Of a stretch of 64,000 nucleotides of DNA, positions 23,035 to 55,108 are shown piece after piece. The notes under the pieces were generated by a model. It ran no database searches. It was not told where the DNA came from and saw nothing but the letters and a program-made list of their open reading frames with translations. Made by a program: the position numbers and the translations under genes. The stretch is from the NCBI GenBank assembly GCA_023362775.1, contig JALMGJ010000003.1:52491416-52555415 (forward strand), in the 5' to 3' direction. Source of the DNA: Charina bottae. Its lineage: Eukaryota > Chordata > Lepidosauria > Squamata > Charinaidae. Numbering within the stretch: the first letter of the stretch is position 1; each line of letters starts with the position of its first letter.

Positions 23035-24139
23035 TGTTGTTGTTCAGTCGTTTAGTCGTGTCTGACTCTTCGTGACCTCATGGACCATAGCATGCCAGGC
23101 CTTCCTCTCTTCCACTGTCTCCCAGAGTTTACTCAAATTCATGTTCATTACATCGGTGATGCTATGTAACCATTTCATCCTCTGCCGTCCCCTTCTCCTT
23201 TTGCCTTCAGTCTTTCCCAGCATCAGGGTCTTTTTCAGTGAGTCCTCTCTTCACATTAGGTGGCCAAAGTATTTGAGCTTCAGCTTCAGTATCTGTCCTT
23301 CCAATGAGCAGTCAGGGTTGATTTCCTTTAGGATTGACTGATTTGACCTCCTTGCAGTCCAAGGGACTCTCAAGAGTCTTCTCCAGCACCACAGTTCGAA
23401 AGCATCAATTCTTCGGCGCTCAGCCTTCCTTATGGTCCAACTCTCACAGCCATACATTACTACTGGGAAAACCATAGCGTTAACTATACGGACCTTTGTC
23501 GGCAAGGTGATGTCTCTGCTTTTTAATATGCTGTCTAGGTTTGCCATAGCTTTCCTTCCAAGGAGCAAGCGTCTTTTAATTTCATGGCTGCAGTCACCGT
23601 CTGCGGTAATCTTGGAGCCCAAGAAAATAAAATCTGTCACTGCTTCCATTTCTTCCCCTTCTATTTGCCAGGAAGTGATGGGGCCAGATGCCATGATCTG
23701 GGTTTTTTTAATGTTGAGTTTCAAGCCAGCTTTTGCACTCTCCTCTTTCACCCTCATCAAGAGGCTCTTTAGTTCCTCTTCACTTTCTGCCATTAGGGTG
23801 GTATCGTCTGCATATCTGAGGTTGTTGATATTTCTCCCGGCAATCTTAACTCCGGCTTGTGATTCATCCAGCCCGGCATTTCTCATGATGTATTCTGGAT
23901 ATAAGTTAAATAAGCAGGGTGATAATATACAGCCTTGTCGTACTCCTTTCCCAATTTTGAACCAATCGGTTGTTCCATGTCCGGTTCTAACTGTTGCTTC
24001 TTGACCCGCATACAGGTTTCTCAGGAGACAGGTAAGGTGGTCTGGTTCTCCCATCTCTTTAAGACTTTGCCACAGTTTGTTGTGATCCACACAATCAAAG
24101 GCTTTAGTGTAGTCAATGAAGCAGAAGTAGATGTTTTAC
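23035..24139 (-). mobile_element. BovB LINE fragment, 12-bp TSD, nested in L3-like LINE
   Basis: The BovB 3' portion is flanked by CTTTACATCTCT at 23023-23034 and 24140-24151. It begins in the RT domain (5' truncation at 24139). The frame is open from 24090 to 23251 (YADD box and thumb) and is then closed by a TGA in the place of an Arg codon, which looks like CpG decay. It splits the L3-like RT immediately after its catalytic box. Confidence 0.9.
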
Positions 24140-24403
24140 CTTTACATCTCTGCCACTGGCTAAATAAGTGATGCTCTTGGAGCGGTGTCCAGGTGCCTGG
24201 AGGCTGTCTGGGTCTGGATGGGGAGGAACAGGTTAAGACTCAATCCAAGCAAGATGGAGTGGCTTTAGGCTTGAAAGCCTACTGATTCCAGTATTAGTTT
24301 AGGGTTGGGTTACACTTCTACAAACAGAGGAGGTTCACAATTTGGGTGTCCTCTTGGACCCACAGTTCCTGCTCAAGCAGGGCTTTTGCACAGCTCTATT
24401 TTG

Positions 24404-24531
24404 TGTGGACTCCTTGGTGCTCCCTGAGCTTGGTTGTTTGCTTGCAGGTGTTTCACTAATGATGTTTACCTAGTCGGGTAATGAAAGTCTGCAAGCAAAC
24501 AACCAAGCTCAAAGAGCACCAAGGACTCCAC
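24404..24531. repeat. Palindrome with hammerhead-like loop (Penelope remnant)
   Basis: The arms at 24404-24446 and 24489-24531 are near-perfect inverted repeats of 43 bases, ending CTTGCAG and starting CTGCAAG. The 42-base loop has CTAATGA (24456-24462), a stem of GTTTACC against GGGTAAT, and then GAAA (24483-24486), the order of a hammerhead ribozyme core with CTGATGA altered to CTAATGA. It resembles terminal repeats of Penelope-like elements and interrupts the L3-like LINE. Confidence 0.65.
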
Positions 24532-24842
24532 AGTTCAACCCTGAGTTACATCTATTCTCTTCTATTGCATCTATTTTCTGTGCCAGTTGCAACTTTTCCT
24601 GGAACAGGAGGCATTTCTCATTGTCACTCATGTCTTAGTAACCTCCCAATTGGACCATTGCAATATACTGTACATGGACGTGCCCTTGAAGAGCATTTGG
24701 AAGCTATTACTGGTCGAGATTATGGTGGCTCGAGTAGTTATGGGTGCATTCTGCATATGCTTACATGCTCTTATTTCACATCTTTGAGGTCTGCTCCTTG
24801 TTAAGGCTTGGTAGTACAAAGGAAGCTTACCTATCGGAGATA

Positions 24843-24843
<1 letters not shown>

Positions 24844-24883
<40 letters not shown>
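24844..24883. repeat. (TG)n microsatellite
   Basis: A run of about 20 TG dinucleotides, followed by TACATACATACA and GGGAGA simple sequence up to about 24920. Confidence 0.95.
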
Positions 24884-24886
<3 letters not shown>

Positions 24887-24924
24887 CATACATACATACA
24901 CAGAGGGAGAGGGAGAGGGATACA

Positions 24925-26420
24925 CAAATGTACCTGCCCCGAATCCTGCCAAAGTTGTCATTACCTGGCTTGTTGACTCCAAAAGGGGGCTCCTGTGAAG
25001 CCCTTTGGTTCCATCTTCCATCTTCTGCTACCTAGAAGAAAAGAAAAAGAATGATCACTCTTCTGATTGGCAGCTGCAGCAGAAAATGGCTCTGGAATTT
25101 CACTGCCATGACAACAGTAGACGCTGGAGCTTCTGTTTCCATGGTCCTGGCAGAGGTGTGTCTTCAGGGCAACCAGTTATGTTCACAAAGGCTTGTCAGT
25201 GCTGCTGGCAGCTTTTCTGGATCAATCTTGGACTTTGCTTGGAAGAGATTGTTAGATCCTCCCCAGCTGGTCTTTCATGGCTGCTCTAAAGTAACAGCAA
25301 AGAAAAGGTAGCAGAAAGAACGGCATGGATATGTTTAGGGAGGACACATACCACAGTTGTTCTTTCTATTGTAACACATCAATCAACCTAGCATTAGACC
25401 ACAACTCTCATAATTCTCAGCTGGTGTGGCCTTGATGCTAATGAACCATTCCCTACTAAACGTATGATCTCAGATTTCTTTATATGCATTGAAGAAATAT
25501 CACAAGATCATGCATTAGCAAGGTCAGCTTAACATATAATGCTTTGTCGTGTTGTTGGTAGCCTGGTATTTTAATATTCTAAATCAGGTATTTTTTAACA
25601 TTTAAAGAACTTTAGCAAGTTTTTTTTTTTGGGGGGGGCTACAATCCACCATTCAGGATACAACATTCTTCAGTTATAGAAGAGGCAGAGAAGCAGTGGG
25701 AGGACTCTCTGGTCCCTACTTAATTTTGAATTAAAAAGAGAACTGAAAGCTGGAGTTATTCTAACCTGGGATGCAATAAGAACTTTTGATGTAAGTTAGC
25801 AAATGTGCTATATGATAACAGAGTTACTGTTTTCCTCCACTACTTGCAACACAAATAAATATCAAGGATTCTCTCATCCAAACAAAAAGCAGAACCAAAC
25901 ACAAGCCTGGGAATTAATGACCACTTTGGGAAAACCAGTGAGCAAGAAATCATAACCTGCCCTGTTGCATTATTCATCCTAGCTTATACACTGCTCCGTC
26001 CCAAACTTAATATTCTGGAGCATAGCTGTAGACAAGCTTGAGGCTTCAGAGTCACATGTGACTTCCCTGTAAAGTCCCCAGTACCTTGTAAATATGTTTC
26101 TAAATTGTCATTCTTAATGGAGCTGAAGCACAAAATTATTAATTACATTACATTAATTACATTATGCATACACTAGCAGTTGCATTCACTAATTTAATTT
26201 TAAATGCAAATGAAATGAAATGAAATCAAGTTTAGTTTTTGTGTGGCCCCACCCTCTATGTTTTGAAGTATGCTCCCAGCCAAGTGTGATTCTCAGGCTC
26301 CAAACTGATCATAATGTGTGGACATCCTAGATAGATGATATGTGAAAAGGTCTCTTTTTGCTATCCAGCCTACTGATTTTGAAATGCATATTAGTGCTGC
26401 AGTATGTATGTAGAATTAAC
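24925..26420. other. Intergenic, nothing recognised
   Basis: No gene or clear element was seen. A weak MITE-like segment (ACCACAACTCTCATAATTCT) lies near 25400. Confidence 0.45.
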
Positions 26421-26426
26421 TATTAT

Positions 26427-26850
26427 AAATAACTATAATTATTCCCACCCGATCAGTCAGAGGGCTTGCTGCGGACCCCATCGACTAGAGTTCCATCTAG
26501 CGGGGTCCAGGAGGCGGGCCTTCTCTGCAGTTGCGCCCGCCCTTTGGAATATCTTACCCCCAGAGCTGAGGCGGGTTTCCTCGCTCCCGACCTTTTGGAA
26601 AGAACTAAAGACCTGGTTCTGCCGGCTTGCCTGGGAGGGAAATGTTAACAGCTCCTCTTGGGGATGGCTGGTCCCATAAAGCCTCCCAGTATCACCATTT
26701 TAACATCTTGGATTTTATTTGGATTTTATATTATTTATTATATTGTAAATTTTCCATTTATGTTTTAACTGTTTTTATTGTGAACCTCCCAGGGTCCCCG
26801 ATGGGGGAGATGGGCGGTAATATAAACTTAATAAATAAAAATAATAAATA
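26427..26850 (+). mobile_element. CR1/L3-like LINE 3' end
   Basis: The C-terminal coding tail is readable on the plus strand (RAFSAVAPALWNILPPELRR and ELKTWFCRLAW). It is followed by the 3' UTR and the family's conserved tail CCCAGGGTCCCCGATGGGGG...AGATGGGCGG and a (AATA)-type end. Shorter copies of the same tail occur elsewhere in the window. Confidence 0.78.
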
Positions 26851-26870
26851 CAATAAATAACTATCATTTA

Positions 26871-27230
26871 TTCAAAATGTCTGATTTCTATGCTCCCCGT
26901 TAGAGTGTGATGGGATCCCAAGTCGTTCTGTCTTGCTCATTATTGACCAAAATAAGGCTCGCTGGAATTGATCTCTACTTTGGTTGATCCACTGATCAAA
27001 TTGCGAACATAAAGCAGCAGGTTGACTAAGGAAGAAGAGGTGTTTAATCCGGCTCCTCCTTTTGCAGGCATCATGTGAATCAGCAGCTGAACCAGAAAAA
27101 CTGGTAAAGAAAGAGGTGGAGAATACAGAAAAGTAAACACATTTGAAAGGACTGAGAGAAAGAAAGGAAATCCTGGAAAGTTGCTGGTTGAAGACTCCTG
27201 GACTGGTGAGGAGTCTTTCCAGCAGGGAAA
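26871..27230. other. TTC22 5' flank or 5' UTR
   Basis: This is the sequence directly before the TTC22 start codon. There is no CpG island. A possible 3' splice site (CCTCCTTTTGCAG) ends at 27067, so the first coding exon could be preceded by an untranslated exon, but this is not established. Confidence 0.4.
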
Positions 27231-49368
<22,138 letters not shown>

Positions 49369-49949
49369 ACTGCTGCTTCAAGTAACTCTTCAGCTATCTA
49401 CTACCTTAAAGTAATTAAACACTCTTTGTTTAGCAAAAGAAACTATATATTTGAGAGCTACTCTGCGTTCTACAGACTCAAGTATCTTGTGTGCTTCTGG
49501 AGAAACCAAGATTATGTATGATGGTCTTCAGAAATGTCTGTTCCTTTGTCTTTTTTTAAATAATTCATTCAAAAATATGGGTGCCCTTTTTTTTAAACAG
49601 GAAAACATTGAATATTGTGCGTATAGATGTGTTTGTGCATGATACTTTCGGGAGGACCAACCAAAATGCGTGCAAAAAGGGTGTGCAAGTCTTCAAACCT
49701 ATGCAAATTCTTAGTCAGACAAGATGTCAGAGAAAAAGTGGAGAGGAAACAGAGAATGTATAAAAAAATAAGTGAAATGTTTAAGCCTGCACTTTACAGA
49801 CAGTCACAGTGCTGTTACTGCACACAGCCTTCACCTTGAGACTGATTTTGAGCTGCTGATGAAAATTGGTTCCATAACATATGTTTAGACGAAAACTTTT
49901 GAAGACTCCTGATTTATGCTGCAGTCCCATGTATGCCTGCAGATAGGTA

Positions 49950-50603
49950 TGTTGTTGTTGTTCAGTCGTTTAGTCGTGTCCGACTCTTCGTGACCTCATG
50001 GACCATAGCAAGCCAGGACTTCTTTCAGCAAAAGGTCCCTTTTGTTGTTGTTCTTCAGTCGTTTAGTCGTGTCCGACTCTTCGTGACCTCATGGACCATA
50101 GCATGCCAGGCCTTTCTGTCCTCCACTGCCTCCCGGAGTTTACTCAAATTCATGTTCATTACATCGGTGATGCTATCTAACCATCTCATCCTCTGCCATC
50201 CCCTTCTCCTTTTGCCTTCAGTCTTTCCCAGCATCAGGGTCTTTTCCAGGGAGTCCTCTCTTCGCATTAGGTGGCCAAAGTATTTGAGCTTCAGCTTCAG
50301 TATCTGTCCTTCCAATGAGCAGTCAGGGTTGATTTCCTTTAGGATTGACTGATTTGACCTCCTTGCAGTCCAAGGGAATCTCAAGAGTCTTCTCCAGCAC
50401 CACAGCTCGAAAGCATCAATTCTTCCATGCTCAGCCTTCGTTATGGTCCAACTCTCACAGCCATACATTACTACTGGGAAAACTATACCTTTAATTATAC
50501 GGACCTTTGTCGGCAAGGTGATGTCTCTGCTTTTTATTATGCTGTCTAGGTTTGCCATAGCTTTTCCTCCCAAGGAGCAAGCGTCTTTTAATTTCATGGC
50601 TGC
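49950..50603 (-). mobile_element. Two BovB 3' ends in tandem
   Basis: A 70-80-bp BovB terminus (about 49950-50025) is followed after a short spacer by a second, longer 5'-truncated BovB (about 50042-50603). Both carry the (TTG)n and CAGTCGT..CCGACTC tail in reverse. The longer copy is open for 180 codons (50597-50055), ending VTKSRTRLND. Confidence 0.88.
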
Positions 50604-51076
50604 TTTACTTAATTTAATATTACATATTTAATGCAAACAACACATCACCCTTTCTCTCACCCCAATTTAGATGTGTATTCCCCTATTTCAACACACTTGC
50701 TCTTGTGTCTCCAGGGAAATCGAGACAATTCAACATGTTCTTTTTTCTTGTAACTTTTATAATAGTCTTCAGAACGACATCATAAACCCTCTTTACTAAG
50801 TGGACCTGGGAGAACAGACAATTTTTATACCCACTTTTTACTTTCAGACTCATACTCTGAAACCACCTACACAGTACCCAAATTTATCGCTGCAGCAGCT
50901 AAAATGAGGCAGTGCTTAACATCAAACATGTCTCAACAGTCTTTCCTTTTCTTTTAACTGTTTGATTTTATTTGGTTGTTTCTATTGCTGACCTCTGATG
51001 GTAAATCAAAGAATTTGAATTAGACGAGTATTTGCTACTTTCAGACTAGATTCCCACAACTTATTATTAGCTTAAA

Positions 51077-51520
51077 GTCGTCTTCTTGGCGATCACTCGT
51101 AGCCGAGTAAGATTATCTTCCAAGGGTAAAATCTTAACAGTGGATCCGTAAGTGGCTGTAAAGGCCAATTCTGGATCCGCACAACCTCCCACAATGAGGG
51201 CATAGGTTTCCGGGTGGAAGACGGTCATGATGAGGGTTTGCCTGACGTGCCTTGGGAGTAAAGTAGCTGCTTTGGAAGATGATGGTCAGGCATTCGAACA
51301 ACATGGCCGGTCCAGCGAAGTTGATGTTGGATGATCATTGTTTCAATGCTGGTGGTTTTCGCTTCTTCTAATACGCTAACATTAGTCCGCCTATCTTCCC
51401 AAGTAATTTACAGAATTTTTCGGAGGCAGCGTTGATGGAATCTTTCAAGAAGTTGGAGGTGGCGTTTGTAGAGGGTCCATGTTTCACAGGCGTACAAAAG
51501 GGTTGGTAGTACAATGGCTT
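51077..51520 (-). mobile_element. Truncated second copy of the 0.5-4.1 kb RTE-type LINE
   Basis: It matches 508-1161 of the full-length copy, with an internal deletion of about 205 bp at 51248-51253, corresponding to about 683-888 of the first copy. It is 5'-truncated at 51520. At the position of the first copy's TAG this copy has TGG. Confidence 0.88.
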
Positions 51521-52114
51521 GGCAGGACTAACCATTGCTAAGGTGTAAACTATGTTTTACAAAGCATACTGACTGGGCTTGCACTGTTTGCTAATAAAAA
51601 TCAAACAAACCGTATTATTGCTTACCAGTATATCAGGCCTCTGAATAATATTCAGTATTACCTTTAATAACTGCAGAATTATTAGAGGCACAGATTTGAT
51701 TCCACTTACATTGTTTAAACAAAATTGCGTAGAGGAAAACAGCTTAAGACAAGGAACAAGAAGGCAATATACCAGTCCCATATTACTTAACTTTATGGCA
51801 TCCTATAGCTGCAGGCTTCTATAAATCTCTAAAATAGTTGTCTAATCTGGTTGATCAGGTTGTGAAAACTGAACATTGTGCAATTAACAGTAAAGCAGGG
51901 TTTGCAGAAGTAGTAATCCATAGCACAAATACCAGCTGTCTGTGTGAAAGTTTAGAATCAGAAAGTTTAACTGAGAAAGTCCTTGATAACCAAAATTAGA
52001 GGTAAAGACTCACTCAAGTTGTGCTCAGCTTAGTAACTATCTAACTATCTGGACAGGTTCATATGGAAATGGATGGATGGATGGATGGCCAGACAGACAA
52101 ATATTGGCAACAAT

Positions 52115-52170
<56 letters not shown>

Positions 52171-54905
52171 TATGTCAATGAAGGCTTCAGAGTTGCCCTC
52201 GGACAGTCCATTAGAACACTTTCGTATAGTTAATCCTAAAAGTTATAAAAGGGTAAATAAATGGGCAAAGCAAAATCCGGTCCCCAAAAGAAACAGAACT
52301 TTCAAAACTTTATGCAATAACTTTAAATTTGCAATAATTTTAAATGTGCTTGTCAAGGAGCAAACCTCAGGTTCTTAAAGTGACTAGAATCAGTAACTCT
52401 TCCCTCATGAGAACCCCTGAATGTCTGCTTCCTTCACTTCTACTTGAATTCAGTTTTAATCTGTTCACTCTCGTTCAATCAGCTTTGCTTTCTCACCTTT
52501 CTCTTTGAAGACAGCAATAGGGATAAGCAGAGAGGAGAATGATAGAGAAAGGTGGTATGGATAGAGAAAGATGGAAGAAGCTGAATTCAGAACTGAGCCA
52601 CCCAAAACAACTAGCTGTTCATCATTCTCACCTTGTAATTATGAGACTCATATTCCAAGCCAAGGAATACAAACATCACTTAGTTCTCTGATCATGAAAT
52701 CAAGGATGGAGAAGGATGCTTTGGAATCTCCATCTTTCATCAGTCACAAAAAGTCAAACATCAGTTTGAGCCATGTTTTGGTATATTGATGGAAATCAAT
52801 ATAGAACGGCCCTTAAGCAGCCCTTTTTACTCACAGATTGATAAAGAACTTGCCATCTGGATTTTATTATATGTATATTTTGATTATTTATTATACTCAT
52901 TGTATTGTATTTATATTGTATGATAGTGAATTGTTTTTTTATTGTAAACCGCCCAGAGTCCCTCCCTGAGGGGGAGATGGGCGGTGATAAATTTGATAAA
53001 TAAATAAATCCTGATCCATGAAAAAAAAAAAGGATTTTCCCTCATTTTCATTAGGCTCAATAACTCATTGGCTCTATTTGACAGGTCCCTTCAACTCATT
53101 AAATGACTTCTGTGCATTCGGAATAAGGATAGCAAGAAGTTTATTGATGGTATTTTCATAATTTTAAAAGAAACTTAATATATTGCCTAGATCTCTCTGT
53201 ATATATCATCCTGCAAGCCAGTAACAGGATAGCTCTTTTAAAATCCAAACTGATCCAAAGAAACAGATTTTAAATAATTGCTTTAGGCCTAGCCTTGGAG
53301 GGGAAAAAAATCTCACTCTTGTATCTGAAAGTTGGTGTTCTTTCAAAACAATAGGTAGCAGATTCAGGAAATTCATTTACATGGCATGATATCAAAAAGG
53401 AGTCAGGAAAAGATACATTGCTCCAACAACTTATAGATAAGGGTAGGATGGCATTGCAAGTCTCTTACATAAACTTTTAAAATTCTCTAAATTTAAAGGC
53501 CATGTTCCTGCTTGTACCTACTAAGGCACAAACATGCCCTGGCACCCTATTTTTTCTGCTATGTCCCCATGTCCTTATCCCATCATCAACCCATGAGTGA
53601 GAAACGCTTTTCACATACTTAGCTGTATCAAAGTGGTCTTTTCCCCTTTATTCTGACAACACCCAAGGACAACCTCAAGGTGTATCAAATCTGATACTTG
53701 CCAGCCATTACATCAGAGGCAAAGTCAGGTGAACAAGGGGGGGGGGGGTTTCCAAGAGGCACATCCAGTTTCAGGCTGATGTGGACATGCCCCTGCTTCT
53801 GGTCAGGTTTTTCTGCCATGATTCTGCTTTTGTCTCCCCAAAGAACTGGACACAGTCGCTGGGATTTGGGTGGCATATACATTTAATATATTATTATAAT
53901 TCAATATATATACACAACACTATTATAACATTATAATAATATAATATATATATACACAACAACGTGAAATCACAGCTGCCAGTTCTTATTTTATTATTAT
54001 TAGGATCTGAGAAAGAAAAGTAAAGCTCCTTTTTTTAAATAGAGCTTCATTTTGCCTTTCTCTGTCACGGCTGCTCAAGCTGGCATAAACAGTTCCACAA
54101 GCACACATCTACCCAATAGCACAGCATAACACGGATGTCACCACTTTACATCCTCCATAATGGAAGCAATGGCTAGCCAATAAAGTTAAGTCTATCAAAA
54201 TGGCACAATAGCACTGGATTGCTCAGCATAACTGCTTTACTTCTTACCAGTTTAGAGCAAGACTGAAATAGTAAGAGAGGAACGACAGGACCAACCCTGA
54301 TTTCTGTTTCCTCCAGAACATAACACAAAGGAATTTGGAAGTCAGCCCCTGGTGCCTATATAAGGTGAAATAAGGGGAGAGAAGTCCTAAATAAAAAAAA
54401 CCGGTATGTGACTCATTTCTCTTCAATCTGTTTTTCTTTTTGTTTTAACTTTATTCAACTTCAGTTACAAGGAAACCCTATATTCTATAATGCTATGACC
54501 TTAGAAATGGGTAGACAGTCTTGCAGTTAGACATGCCCCATTTCTGATGTGCTCCGACGACAGATGTTTTTCCCACCAGCTGGAAATGTGGGGAAGAGGA
54601 AGAACAGCAATCAGCCAATCTCTTTGCCTATCACACAATGTGCACACATAATCAGGACGGCACCATTCGGCAGTGACTCAGAACAGACGCCATACAGGCT
54701 GGATACATACTGGCAATGAGGCAGAAAATTTCATGCTGCAATACTTTTCTGCTGATTCACTTCAATAATGGTTGTTAAAATTAAATAATATTTGAATTTC
54801 AAGCTAGTAAGCATGGAAATGAAGACTCATAACCGGGAAACGCGGATGCCGGCATAACAGAACTTCGTTCTTATCTCCAGTGCTCTGACTCTGCATATGG
54901 AGTAT
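51521..54905. other. Intergenic between TTC22 and the Penelope element
   Basis: It contains a (GGAT)n stretch at about 52070-52088, an (AC)n microsatellite (about 52119-52168) and an L3-like tail in plus orientation (about 52940-53008, CCGCCCAGAGTCCCTCCCTG). A G-run lies at about 53740-53750 and AT-rich simple sequence at 53880-53970. No gene was recognised. Confidence 0.6.
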
Positions 54906-55007
54906 TCTATCAAGTAAAATATGTCTACGAAGGTTCTCAGTCATCCAGGTGGAATTGTCTGTGGCTTGAATCATGTCAACTGGATTTCTATTTTCTTAGT
55001 AGAAACG

Positions 55008-55037
55008 TTTCGCTCCTTATCCAAGGAGCTTCTTCAG
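55008..55037 (-). ncRNA. Hammerhead-ribozyme-like core, left repeat
   Basis: Mirror image of the motif at 57525-57560: on the minus strand CTGAAGA (55037-55031), a seven-pair stem, then GAAA (55011-55008). It would be transcribed only from the antisense strand at this end. Confidence 0.6.
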
Positions 55038-55108
55038 TCTGAGCAAAGTTGGTAAGGGAATCCTAAATATGTTCCTAGGTAGCTGTGTGACCTTACACCT
55101 GGGGCTAG

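Larger units (their letters stand above)
21995..24900 (+). mobile_element. Decayed CR1/L3-like LINE with nested insertions
   Basis: Broken translations on the plus strand follow an L3/CR1-type polyprotein: a segment around 22030-22200 (endonuclease-RT linker), HLEDEVTQIHWELDTSQ near 22270, FIDDLWWDRDR near 22690, and HQYADEIQLYIS near 23000. The last is the catalytic YADD box changed to YADE. After the BovB insertion (23035-24139) it continues with CLEAVWVWMG-like and VTSQLDHCNILYMDVPLKS segments (24200-24790). Many stops and frameshifts show an old copy. Confidence 0.72.

Noticed and set aside
26878..26943. Minus-strand ATG ORF as first LEXM exon divergent from TTC22
   Set aside because: No GT donor in the frame and no similarity to the LEXM N-terminus.
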